Assembly: GCF_002943565.1 (NCBI RefSeq)
Contig: NZ_PJCH01000001.1
Location: forward strand, 372,001-436,000
Source of the DNA: Hyphococcus luteus
GTDB taxonomy: Bacteria; Pseudomonadota; Alphaproteobacteria; Caulobacterales; Parvularculaceae
Length of the DNA stretch: 64,000 nucleotides
Direction of reading: 5' to 3'
The notes under the pieces: model-generated
What the model was told of the DNA's origin: nothing
Databases searched by the model: none
Seen by the model: only the letters and a program-made list of their open reading frames with translations
Program-made: the position numbers and the translations under genes
Shown here: one piece after another, positions 16,744 to 25,025 of the stretch
Layout of the letters: each line of letters opens with the position of its first letter
How positions within the stretch are numbered: position 1 is the stretch's first letter

Positions 16744-17880
16744 CTATTGCGATCTATCCGCTTTCCCGCCCAGAACCGGCGCCGGTTGCGGCTGCGGCGG
16801 TTCAGATCGCGAAAACCGGATTGGCGTGCGCACGCCCGGAACCGTCACCCCATCGTCACGCGTCATGGAAAGCCGCATTCCACGATGAACAATCTGCTTA
16901 TCTGCAAAAGCGTCAGCGACTGAGTTAATGGGCCCCGCCGGGACGCCCGCCTCTTCCAGCCTCATGAGCAGTTCCTCACGCGTCCATTCGCAGGTTGCGG
17001 CGCTAATGATGGCGCTCAACTCCTTGCGCCTGTCCACGCGCTGCTCATTCGTAGAAAAGGCCGGCCCGGGCTCGACGCCAATGACGTCACAGAGTCGTTT
17101 AAACTGTTGGTCATTGCCAACAGCCAGAATGACCCAGCTATCTTTGGTGCGAAATGCTTCATATGGCGCAATATTGGGATGCGCATTGCCAATCCGGCGC
17201 GGCGCGGCGCCGGATGAAAGATAGTTCATCGCCTGATTGGCGAGCGTCCCAACCATCACGTCAAGCAACGACATGTCTATTTGCTGGCCGAGCCCCGTCC
17301 TGGCGCGCTCAGCAAGCGCCGCCTGGATGCCAATGACAGCGTAAAGCCCGGTGAGAATATCGGCGTAGGCGACGCCTATCTTTTCAGGCGGACCGTCCGG
17401 CTCGCCGGTCAAGTCCATGATGCCGCTCATCCCCTGAATGATGAAATCATACCCCGCGCGACGCGCATAGGGGCCATCCTGGCCAAAGCCGGTGATGGAG
17501 CAATAGACAAGGCGCGGGTTGAGCGCGCTCAGGCTTTCGTAATCAAGACCGTAACGCTTGAGCCCGCCGACCTTGAAATTCTCAATAACCACATCCGCGC
17601 CAGCGGCAAGGCGGCGCGCTTCTGACTGTCCTTCCGGCGTCGAAAAATCGATAATGACGGAAGCCTTTCCGCGGTTGGCGGCGTGAAAGTAGGCGGCGTC
17701 CCTGGTTCCATCGGCGTTCTCAATATAGGGCGGGCCCCATTTTCGCGTGTCATCGCCAGCCGGGCTCTCGACCTTGACCACATCGGCGCCGAGATCGGCG
17801 AGCGTTTGACCGGCCCAAGGCCCCGCAAGAATGCGCGCAAACTCAACGACCTTAAGCCCCTCAAGAGGCGCGCCGCTCAC
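16744..17880 (-). CDS. CaiB/BaiF-family (family III) CoA-transferase
   Basis: A 378-residue enzyme that moves CoA between carboxylic acids in the cytoplasm. The N-terminus LKVVEFARILAGPWAGQTLA with LGADVVKVESP is typical, and the catalytic aspartate is in the segment FIIQGMSGIMDLTGEP that precedes AYADILTGLYA. The start is GTG, two bases after the stop of an acyl-CoA dehydrogenase remnant on the same strand. That pairing is common for glutaryl-CoA or related dicarboxylate metabolism, so the acid is probably a dicarboxylate or a ring-cleavage product (inference). The length is slightly short of the usual 390 to 400. Confidence 0.9.
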   Translation of the reverse strand: MSGAPLEGLKVVEFARILAGPWAGQTLADLGADVVKVESPAGDDTRKWGPPYIENADGTRDAAYFHAANRGKASVIIDFSTPEGQSEARRLAAGADVVIENFKVGGLKRYGLDYESLSALNPRLVYCSITGFGQDGPYARRAGYDFIIQGMSGIMDLTGEPDGPPEKIGVAYADILTGLYAVIGIQAALAERARTGLGQQIDMSLLDVMVGTLANQAMNYLSSGAAPRRIGNAHPNIAPYEAFRTKDSWVILAVGNDQQFKRLCDVIGVEPGPAFSTNEQRVDRRKELSAIISAATCEWTREELLMRLEEAGVPAGPINSVADAFADKQIVHRGMRLSMTRDDGVTVPGVRTPIRFSRSEPPQPQPAPVLGGKADRSQ

Positions 17881-17988
17881 TTAAAACGCTCCAAAACCGG
17901 CAATCGCCCGGTCCAGAATGAGCGCATGAACGATATGCGTGTCTTCATAGGGGGTGATCATTTCGGGATTCATCATGTGGCCGAATTC
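17881..17988 (-). pseudogene. C-terminal stump of a glutaryl-CoA dehydrogenase-like acyl-CoA dehydrogenase
   Basis: The last 35 codons before the CoA-transferase start read HMMNPEMITPYEDTHIVHA then LILDRAIAGFGAF and a stop. This matches the extreme C-terminus of glutaryl-CoA dehydrogenases, which read HMMNLE, YEGTHDIHALILGRA. A stop at 17989-17991 and unrelated sequence follow upstream, so about 90 percent of the gene is gone. The breakpoint adjoins the REP/transposase debris at 18-19 kb. Confidence 0.75.
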
Positions 17989-18247
17989 CTATTCATACAA
18001 AAGGTTGGACTTAAGATCCGCCAGAAAATTATCGGGGATTTGCGTCTGCGGGATAGTGAAAACAAAAAAGCGCCAGAAAGTGAAGAAGACTTTTCCGCCG
18101 CAAACTTACGAACCGGGCGGCGTCTTACGCCTGTCCGCCGCACGGTCAACCCGCCGCCAGCGCCTCAATCCATTACCCCGGCTGATCTGGCTCCCGCAAT
18201 GTGGAAGCTCCCGCCAAATCAGCTTTCCATCGAAACCAATCTCATGA

Positions 18248-18598
18248 TTACATAAATGGTGGCTGCGCCATCGGGGTTTCGTCACCTTTGCCTCTGACCG
18301 GTTCCGGCAAGGCCCGTGTAAAACCCGTCTTCAACTGCGCAATCCGCGCCGAAAAATCGTGACCGTCATCGGGAAGCCGCCATATAAAATGCATAGGGTC
18401 GGGCAGGACGACCGCCGCTACGCTTGCAAAGGGTCGCGATGCGGCGCCCCTGCGCCATGACGCCCGAAGACAGTCGATTTCGCGGACCAGCACATCGCTA
18501 CGCCTGTCATCAAGGCACAGCGTCAAAAAGTACGTTCCGCCATCGGCATATATGCGCCGGCAATCCGGCATGAAAAGATTGAGCCATGGATGTTGCAA
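18248..18598 (-). pseudogene. Decayed REP-associated tyrosine transposase (RAYT, Y1 family)
   Basis: The 116-codon frame reads MPDCRRIYADGGTYFLTLCL, then RSDVLVREIDCLRA and AAVVLPDPMHFIWRLPDD. This is the N-terminal half of a RAYT, a single-strand transposase related to IS200 that acts on REP palindromes. The catalytic His-x-His should be PDHMHF, but here it is PDPMHF, so one metal ligand is lost. The C-terminal half with the catalytic tyrosine is missing, and the last 13 codons are made of REP sequence. The element is therefore inactive. The 259 bases to its left (17989-18247) hold nothing I recognise. Confidence 0.75.
18258..18285 (+). repeat. REP-like repeat, copy 1
   Basis: A 28-base unit beginning GGTGGCTGCGCC and ending GGGGTTTCGTCAC. 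It matches copy 2 at 18842-18869 in 27 of 28 bases and has the same orientation. The unit overlaps the 3' end of the transposase remnant. Confidence 0.75.
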
Positions 18599-19175
18599 CG
18601 GCGCAACCGGCCATAAGAATGGCGGGCAAATGCCCGCCCTACCGCGCGAAGCGCGCTACTCTTGGGGCCATTCCGACCTTTTGAACCCGCCTGCGCAAAG
18701 CAAATGCGACCCGTGAATCTAAATTGTACCGTTCAATTTTTGTAGGTTCGCGCAATTCATCAAAGGCCATACATTTACATGCAAGAACATGCATATAAAT
18801 TTTCTCCCGACGCCTTGGAAGCAGCCATTTTACTACCTTCAGGTGGCTGCCCCATCGGGGTTTCGTCACACGTTCAGACGGTTGATGTAAAGCCGAGCGT
18901 TGTCAGAGCCGATCCGCGACAGGCGGGGCCTGAACGCGCTCTCAGCGCTGTCTCCGGTTAAACCATTCCCACCACGACGCGACATGCCCCGATCTCAGCA
19001 CATCGGCGATCTTCCGTATAGCGCAAATCCCCGCAATCCTAGGCATCTGCATAGCAGGCGCCAATTGGCGCCAAAATGGCGCCTCGACCGAGGCCGATGG
19101 CGCCAGTTTGCACTATCAAAAACCGTGTGCAGACAATACTTTAAGTGAAAGGGGGCGCCAATGCGCCGCTTCGCT
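18599..19175. other. Non-coding repeat-rich gap
   Basis: No gene is recognised in these 577 bases. They contain the second REP copy, a hairpin GGCGGGCAAATGCCCGCC at about 18620-18640, a small GCGCGAAGCGCG hairpin after it, and clustered GGCGCC palindromes at 19050-19110. The content fits accumulation of palindromic debris next to the dead RAYT. Confidence 0.55.
18842..18869 (+). repeat. REP-like repeat, copy 2
   Basis: This is a direct repeat of 18258-18285 with one mismatch (C for G at the tenth base), 584 bases away. The pair brackets the RAYT remnant and the hairpins to its right, as expected for REP elements and their transposase. Confidence 0.75.
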
Positions 19176-19613
19176 TTATCTTGCGAGATATTCGATTCGC
19201 GGTCGTTCGGGGGACTGGCCAATGTCGATTGGATCATCATTGCCAACCTCAAACAGAATGTAGTCGTAATCAATCGACTGGGAATCGTACCCGTAAGTGA
19301 CGAGAAAAAGGTCAGCCGTTTTTCGAAAGAGATATTCAAATCGAACCTTGGCGCCGATGTGAATCGGTGATTCGTACCTGTAGGTCTTTCCCTCGGTCCT
19401 CAGGAATATCACCTCTGAATCATTTACATAGCAGAGCTGGGCCTCTACTGGGCCGATATCGCGCCCCTCACCGGCAACTATCATCTGCTCATCTTCGACA
19501 CAGTTGTCGGGCGGAATCTCATCCGGGATAAGCTGTCCGCCCGCGGCGGATTGTGCGCACCCGTAAAAAGAAAATACGCAACAAATTGCCAGCCTCGTAA
19601 GTACGGTTCGCAT
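19176..19613 (-). CDS. Small lipoprotein, probable immunity protein for the RHS-M23 toxin
   Basis: A 145-residue protein. Its N-terminus [19 protein letters not shown] is a basic and hydrophobic signal ending in a lipobox-like cysteine, so it should be anchored facing the periplasm. The rest is acidic with predicted beta strands and no family I recognise. Its ATG overlaps the stop of the RHS gene in an ATGA arrangement, so the two are translated together. In polymorphic toxin loci the small gene directly after the toxin is usually its immunity gene. A peptidoglycan-cutting toxin needs a periplasmic inhibitor, which fits the lipoprotein signal. Function is inferred from position and localisation only. 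Confidence 0.65.
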   Translation of the reverse strand: MRTVLTRLAICCVFSFYGCAQSAAGGQLIPDEIPPDNCVEDEQMIVAGEGRDIGPVEAQLCYVNDSEVIFLRTEGKTYRYESPIHIGAKVRFEYLFRKTADLFLVTYGYDSQSIDYDYILFEVGNDDPIDIGQSPERPRIEYLAR

Positions 19614-22600
19614 CAGTCGTCCTCATCCTCTCCGCGTCTTGTTCCGTCGCGCAACCTTGTTTGTGGATCCACTCGAGGCCCATTCGGGCCTTCCAGGGTC
19701 TCAAAATGTAGATGAGTGTCGCCTTTTGAAGGCGTATTCCCCGTGCGGCCCACTGTGCCTATTTGATCGCCCGCTTTTACCTTTGTGCGGTTCTCGACGG
19801 TGCGATCTTTAAGATGATAATAACGAGTAACCGAACCATCAGGATGGTATATTTCAAGGGCCGTTCCGGCATTGTCATCGTCGACGTAAACGGCTGTACC
19901 GTCTCCTGCTGCGACAACCCGATCACCTTCTTCGGCCACAAGATCGTTGGCCCCGTGTTCACCGCTGCCTCGACGGTCGTGGAAATCGCCTCCGCCCTCA
20001 CCGGGCTTATCGGCTTCGTTTATTTCGCCCGAACTATCGGGAACGGGGTCAATGCAATCCCCAACTTCACCATCTGGACCCGTCGTATTGACACATAGAC
20101 CAAGCGGATCTGTGAAATTCACCGGATCATTTGCGACATAGGCGTAGAGATTCATCTGATCCTCATAACCGATGGGGTCGGTCTGGAGGAAACGTCCGGT
20201 CTCGGGATCGTAATACCGGGCCTTGTAATAATAAAGCCCGGTTTCGGGGTCGAGCTTCTGGCCGGTAAAACGGAATGGAAAACCGGCGTTCCCTTCCCCG
20301 CCCGAAATGCCGTAAGGCGAGTACGCATAGGTTTCTTCAACGGCGCCCGCCGAATCCGTCACCGCGATTACCGAGCCCAACCGGTTCTGATGCGCCCAGC
20401 GCTGACAGGCGGTGTCGGAAGTTTGCGTGCATTCGCCCGACAGCGTGTAATCGATCATCAGGAAGGGTTCGTCCACAGAGCCCGGCAGGCGAAGATAACG
20501 GCGGAGAACCGTTCCCGAACCGTCGGTCTCCAGAATTTCCTGATCCGCCGCGAATTCCGTGTCTTCTTCGGTCAGGTAGCCGAGCCCGCCCATATAATAG
20601 AACTGCGAAGTCGCGCCTGAATAGGTTTTTTTCGACCTTGCCCCGTCGGCGTAATAGTCATAGTCCGCCGTCGCCCCGCCGCCGCCAAGCCCAGAGGCCC
20701 CGCGCAAGACATTCTCCGCATCATAACTGAACGTGCGGCCATGATGGTCCGCCGTAAGATTTCCGTTGTCGTCATAACCAACGGGAACGCCGTCTACAGT
20801 CTCATATTGGTTGAGGCCGTTCGCCTCGTAAGCATCGACGCCGCTCAGCGCCGGCGTCCACTTGAACGCCGCATCCGAAACCGTCTCGCTCAAAACCTGC
20901 CGCACGCCGTTATAGCTAAAATCGTAAGCCAGTTCCGGCTCATGGGAATTGGGGGATTCATCGCACTGCGCCGGGCGGTCGCCGGCAAAATTCCATTCAT
21001 GGCAAAGAATATCTCCTCGCGGCGAATGGCCGTATGTCGCCGCGAGCGAGAAACTGTTCGGCATATAACGCAGGAATTTGCGCCTCGATAAATCGTCATA
21101 ACCGACATGGGCAAACTCACGGATATATCCTGTATCGGCGGGGTCGTTCACCTGGCGCGCACGCACCACACGGTTCAGCGCGTCATAGGCGTAACGCAAG
21201 ACAAAGCCGTCAGGATATGTCAGATGCGTCAGGTTATTGGCCGCGTCATATTCATATGAAACAGCCATGGCGCCGTCATGCTTCTGCCAGACAATGCGGC
21301 CGACCGCATCGTAATTATAGCTGAGCGTAACGCCGTCATGGGTCGCCGTCAGCCGACGGCCCGCCGCATCATACGTGTAGGAATGGCTGACCGTGCGCCC
21401 GCTCGCGGAATGGGTGGGCGCGCCGGGAACCAGCCGGTCCGTGAGCCGCCCGAGGGCGTCATAGGTATAATCGATTGTCTGGTCCGCACGCGTGCGCTTT
21501 GTATCCATAAAGCTCAGCGCATCGTAAACGACCGCCTCATAATCGCTTGCCGACCATTGTCCGGTCTGGGTTTTCGAAGGAAAATATGTATGCGTGCGGC
21601 GGTCGAGGGCGTCATAGTCGTATTTGGTGACGTTGCCGTTCGCATCCGTCACGGTATCGGTCTCGCCGGTCGGCGTATAGGCGGTCAGTCGATAACATTG
21701 CTGAAGATAGTTATTTTCGGGATCATAGCTCGCCCGCATGGCGGCGCAATCGAGCGTGGATCCGCTGCCGTCATTCGCTCCCGCCCATGCCTTGATCACC
21801 TTTGCAGGCCGGCCCATTTCGTCATAGACCGTGCGCATTTTGCGCCCCGCCCCGTCGACTTCGACAATGGGGCGGTCGGCGGCGTCATAATAAGTGTAAG
21901 AGGTAAAATCGTCCGGATCGGTCACCGAAAACAGCCGTAAGGAAGCGTCATACTCGTAATCCGTCACCGCGGCGCCTTGCGTTTCAAGATCCTTGTTGCC
22001 CCATATGTCATAGGCGATGACCGTATCGGCGCCGATAGGCGCGTCGATCAGGGTCGGATCACCATCTTCGGGATCGCCATAACCCGAGCGCGTTGTCGTC
22101 GTAATATTGCCGAGCGGGTCGGTCATTCGGACCTTGTTTCCGGCGAGATATTCATATGTCGTCGTCGCAAGCGGTGCGACTGTCTGGCGGGTTTCCGTCT
22201 TTCGGCCGAAGGCGTCGTAATCGGTTTCGACGCCCGCGACCGCCGCGCTCGTTCCCGACGGAAAGGATTCAAAAGTCACGCGATTGAACGCGTCATATTC
22301 TTTGCGCACATAGGAAACAGCGCCAGGCAGAGTCGTGTCTTCACGCTTTTGCAGGGTGAGACGCAAGCGTCCGTCGAACGTGTTGGTTATCTCCAAACGG
22401 TCCTGCGTGATCGTTTGAATGAGAACGCCATTCGGATAGGCGTAGGTAATGTTCGTGTCCGCCACGGCGCCGTTGCCCGTAGGCGGCTCAATCTTCGTGA
22501 GCCAGCCAGCGCCGTTATACTCATATTCCGTCACATAGCTGCGCTGATTGGTCTCGCTGGTCACCCAGCCATTATCGTCCACGACGCGGGAAAACGTCGT

Positions 22601-23380
22601 TCCATCCGGGAGCGACACCGACTGTGGAACGCCGCGATGATAATTCGCGAGCGTGGTGACCGCGAGCGTGGTGACATTGCCTACCGCATCCTCATATGTG
22701 TGAAGCCGGCCCTTGGCGTCGCCTGACGAATGATACGTAAACGTCGCTGCACGTACGCCGAATTTATCCAGCCAGAGCGGATGGCCGTTTGAGTCATAGG
22801 CTAGATGTTCGAACTCCTTGCCGTTGCGCGTTAACGTTTCCCGAAGGCCGAGGATCCAGTTCGCCGTGTCATGATGGTAAGTAAGTTCGCTCACGCGGAT
22901 TTGGGAGGAAACATTCGCCTCGCGCTCAATGCGATACGGCTTTCCGTAGTCGAAATTGGCGGACGTGCGGTCATTATTGTAAAATAACCGCGTTTCGTAG
23001 GAATCGCTCCCCCGCAAAATTTCTACAAGCGACTGGTGATAGGGCTTGAGGGAAGTCAGGGCCATTTCCTCGACAAAGGTCGAGCCCGGCGCGCTCTCCG
23101 CGGAATACTCGTAGGTCTTGATCTCGATGGGCGTTGCGTCGGCTGTGTTCTGGAAGGTTTCCTCCACTTCAAGCAGCGCCGCCTCAGCCAAGCCGTTCAC
23201 GAAGGGCTGGCGGTGATAATAGACTTTCTTTGAGCCGTCGGGACGCGTAATGGCGGTCATATTGCGGTCGTTGGCGGGATCTGGCCCGGTGGCGTAGTCG
23301 TAATCCCACGCTTCTGTCGACGCGCCGGGACTAGTCAGCGTCTTCTTCGTCACCGCCATGACGTCGGTCAGGCGGGGCAA
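19613..23380 (-). CDS. RHS/YD-repeat protein with C-terminal M23 peptidase domain, 5' end lost
   Basis: The visible frame has 1255 codons from a TTG. Many YD repeats (for example [28 protein letters not shown]) run from near residue 60 to the RHS core end, [20 protein letters not shown] then TDPIGY and DPLGLC at about 1096. The last 159 residues form a LytM/M23 metallopeptidase domain: HGAND (H1142, D1146), [26 protein letters not shown] and HLHFE (H1223, H1225). M23 enzymes cut peptidoglycan cross-bridges, so this is a probable antibacterial polymorphic toxin. No signal peptide or N-terminal trafficking domain is present: an IS3 element ends 48 bases upstream with a stop in its terminal repeat. 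The gene is 5'-truncated and perhaps silent. Confidence 0.85.
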   Translation of the reverse strand: MPRLTDVMAVTKKTLTSPGASTEAWDYDYATGPDPANDRNMTAITRPDGSKKVYYHRQPFVNGLAEAALLEVEETFQNTADATPIEIKTYEYSAESAPGSTFVEEMALTSLKPYHQSLVEILRGSDSYETRLFYNNDRTSANFDYGKPYRIEREANVSSQIRVSELTYHHDTANWILGLRETLTRNGKEFEHLAYDSNGHPLWLDKFGVRAATFTYHSSGDAKGRLHTYEDAVGNVTTLAVTTLANYHRGVPQSVSLPDGTTFSRVVDDNGWVTSETNQRSYVTEYEYNGAGWLTKIEPPTGNGAVADTNITYAYPNGVLIQTITQDRLEITNTFDGRLRLTLQKREDTTLPGAVSYVRKEYDAFNRVTFESFPSGTSAAVAGVETDYDAFGRKTETRQTVAPLATTTYEYLAGNKVRMTDPLGNITTTTRSGYGDPEDGDPTLIDAPIGADTVIAYDIWGNKDLETQGAAVTDYEYDASLRLFSVTDPDDFTSYTYYDAADRPIVEVDGAGRKMRTVYDEMGRPAKVIKAWAGANDGSGSTLDCAAMRASYDPENNYLQQCYRLTAYTPTGETDTVTDANGNVTKYDYDALDRRTHTYFPSKTQTGQWSASDYEAVVYDALSFMDTKRTRADQTIDYTYDALGRLTDRLVPGAPTHSASGRTVSHSYTYDAAGRRLTATHDGVTLSYNYDAVGRIVWQKHDGAMAVSYEYDAANNLTHLTYPDGFVLRYAYDALNRVVRARQVNDPADTGYIREFAHVGYDDLSRRKFLRYMPNSFSLAATYGHSPRGDILCHEWNFAGDRPAQCDESPNSHEPELAYDFSYNGVRQVLSETVSDAAFKWTPALSGVDAYEANGLNQYETVDGVPVGYDDNGNLTADHHGRTFSYDAENVLRGASGLGGGGATADYDYYADGARSKKTYSGATSQFYYMGGLGYLTEEDTEFAADQEILETDGSGTVLRRYLRLPGSVDEPFLMIDYTLSGECTQTSDTACQRWAHQNRLGSVIAVTDSAGAVEETYAYSPYGISGGEGNAGFPFRFTGQKLDPETGLYYYKARYYDPETGRFLQTDPIGYEDQMNLYAYVANDPVNFTDPLGLCVNTTGPDGEVGDCIDPVPDSSGEINEADKPGEGGGDFHDRRGSGEHGANDLVAEEGDRVVAAGDGTAVYVDDDNAGTALEIYHPDGSVTRYYHLKDRTVENRTKVKAGDQIGTVGRTGNTPSKGDTHLHFETLEGPNGPRVDPQTRLRDGTRRGEDEDD

Positions 23381-23428
23381 GATGTTTCCTTTATTCGTGT
23401 TCGGGCAATAGGCCCCGTCGGAGGGGCC

Positions 23429-23469
23429 TGTCCGTCGTCAAATAAGTATGGACGCTTGAGGGGATTTGC
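23429..23469 (+). repeat. Left terminal inverted repeat of the IS3 element
   Basis: It begins TGTCCGTCGTCAAATAAG and is identical to the reverse complement of 24917-24957 over all 41 bases. Read toward the RHS gene, it supplies an in-frame TGA that closes the RHS frame upstream. Confidence 0.9.
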
Positions 23470-23515
23470 GTAACGGAGGATTTCTGGTTCATCGTAGCCC
23501 ATCAAGGGAGCGAAG

Positions 23516-23878
23516 ATGAAACAGCAATCCGGGCCGCGAGAGACGGCCGAACAGCATGTAAAGAACATCCGGCGCGCGACGCGGAAGAAGTATTCGATTG
23601 AGGACAAGATCAGGATCGTCCTATCGGGCCTTCGCGGTGAGTATTCGATTGCCGAACTCTGCCGCCGCGAGAACATCGCGCAGAGCCTCTATTACACGTG
23701 GTCGAAGGAGTTCCTCGAAGCCGGCAAACGCCGTCTGTCTGGCGATACGGAGCGCCAGGCGTCGACAGGTGAAGTGAAAGACCTGCGTGCTGAGATGAGC
23801 GATCTGAAAGAGGCGCTCGCCGAAACCCTGCTCGAAAACCGGCTGCTTAAAAAAAGCATGAGCGGGGTTGGGGAGTGA
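23516..23878 (+). CDS. IS3-family transposase OrfA (HTH protein)
   Basis: A 120-residue protein with the IS3 OrfA helix-turn-helix: YSIEDKIRIVLSGLRGEYSI and AELCRRENIAQSLYYTWS. A leucine-rich coiled coil, LRAEMSDLKEALAETLLENR, follows for dimerisation. AGGGAG lies before the ATG. The TGA stop at 23876-23878 is followed directly, in the same frame, by OrfB. Most IS3 elements make the OrfAB fusion by -1 slippage; here the A7 run near 23850 would lead to a different frame. The fusion, if made, would need stop readthrough or reinitiation. Confidence 0.9.
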   Translation: MKQQSGPRETAEQHVKNIRRATRKKYSIEDKIRIVLSGLRGEYSIAELCRRENIAQSLYYTWSKEFLEAGKRRLSGDTERQASTGEVKDLRAEMSDLKEALAETLLENRLLKKSMSGVGE

Positions 23879-24883
23879 TTGGACGGGAACCAATCACGAG
23901 GCATGAAATATCCGGCAACTGAAAAGCTTGAGATCATCCGCCTGGTTGAAGAATCGCGTCTGCCGGTGCGCCGCACGCTGGAAAAGCTCGGCGTATCCAA
24001 GAGCGCCTTCTATCGCTGGTATGATCTCTACGCCCGCTTCGGCGAGCAAGGCCTTGAGGACCGGCGGTCGGGTCCTAGCCGCGTGTGGAACCGCATCCCG
24101 GATGACGTCCGCAAAGACGTTCTCGACATGGCGCTGGATCAGCCGGAGCTGTCGCCCCGGGAACTGGCGGTGACGTTCACGGACGAACGCGCCTACTTCC
24201 TCTCGGAAGCCAGCGTTTACCGGCTTTTGAAGGCCCACGATCTCATCACCAGCCCGGCGTTTAACGTCATCAAGGCGGGTAATGAGTTCAAGGACAAGAC
24301 CACGGCGCCGAACCAGCTCTGGCAGACCGACTTCACTTATTTGAAGGTCATCGGCTGGGGGTGGTTTTATCTGTCGACGATCCATGATGATTACTCGCGC
24401 TACATCATCGCCTGGAAGCTCTGCACGACGATGAAGGCGGACGATGTGAAAGATACGCTGCAGCTGGCGCTCGATGCCTCAGAACTTGAGGCGGCCAACA
24501 TCGAAAACCGGCTGCGTCTGCTCTCTGACAACGGCCCGTCCTATATCGCCGGCGATCTCGCTGAATGGCTGGGGGAGCGAAAGATCGGCCATGTGCGCGG
24601 CGCGCTGAACCATCCGCAGACGCAAGGAAAGATCGAGCGATGGCATCAGACGCTGAAGAACCGCATCCTGCTGGAGAACCACTTTCAGCAGGAAAGCCTC
24701 GAAGCGGCGATCGATGCCTTTGTCGGCTACTACAATCACCGGCGATATCACGAGAGCCTGAAGAACCTCACGCCCGCGGACGTCTACTTCGGACGTGGGC
24801 AGACGATTTTACTGGAGCGAGAAAAAATCAAAAGGAGGACATTTGAAAAACGGCGGTTGCAGCACGCCAGATCCGCTGCTTAA
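23879..24883 (+). CDS. IS3-family transposase OrfB (DDE integrase core)
   Basis: A 334-residue frame from TTG; the first ATG is at 23903. Residues 10-55 form an HTH segment (LPVRRTLEKLGVSKSAFYRW). The rve catalytic core shows the DDE residues in WQTDFTYLKVIGWGWFYLS, LLSDNGPSYIAG and HPQTQGKIERWHQTLKNR. It cuts and joins the IS ends. All catalytic residues are intact, so the element could still be active. It lies in frame with OrfA, separated by one TGA codon. Confidence 0.92.
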   Translation: MDGNQSRGMKYPATEKLEIIRLVEESRLPVRRTLEKLGVSKSAFYRWYDLYARFGEQGLEDRRSGPSRVWNRIPDDVRKDVLDMALDQPELSPRELAVTFTDERAYFLSEASVYRLLKAHDLITSPAFNVIKAGNEFKDKTTAPNQLWQTDFTYLKVIGWGWFYLSTIHDDYSRYIIAWKLCTTMKADDVKDTLQLALDASELEAANIENRLRLLSDNGPSYIAGDLAEWLGERKIGHVRGALNHPQTQGKIERWHQTLKNRILLENHFQQESLEAAIDAFVGYYNHRRYHESLKNLTPADVYFGRGQTILLEREKIKRRTFEKRRLQHARSAA

Positions 24884-24916
24884 ACTGAAACCAGAGATGA
24901 GCCAGAGACTCCAATA

Positions 24917-24957
24917 GCAAATCCCCTCAAGCGTCCATACTTATTTGACGACGGACA
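24917..24957 (+). repeat. Right terminal inverted repeat of the IS3 element
   Basis: A perfect 41-bp mirror of the left end, finishing GACGACGGACA. Only 68 bases separate it from the M16 peptidase stop codon, leaving no room for the missing RHS 5' portion. Confidence 0.9.
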
Positions 24958-25025
24958 GGAAGCGGCCCAGAACACCGCTGGCGTGGACATTTGTTTCAGC
25001 GAAGTCTGATGGCTGCGCGAGCCAT

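Larger units (their letters stand above)
23429..24957 (+). mobile_element. IS3-family insertion sequence, complete
   Basis: A 1529-bp element bounded by 41-bp perfect inverted repeats, 23429-23469 and 24917-24957, that begin with TG and end with CA. It carries OrfA and OrfB. No clear 3 or 4-bp target duplication is seen; the flanks are GGCC on the left and GGAAG on the right. That fits an insertion followed by adjacent deletion, which would also explain the missing 5' part of the RHS gene. Confidence 0.9.
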
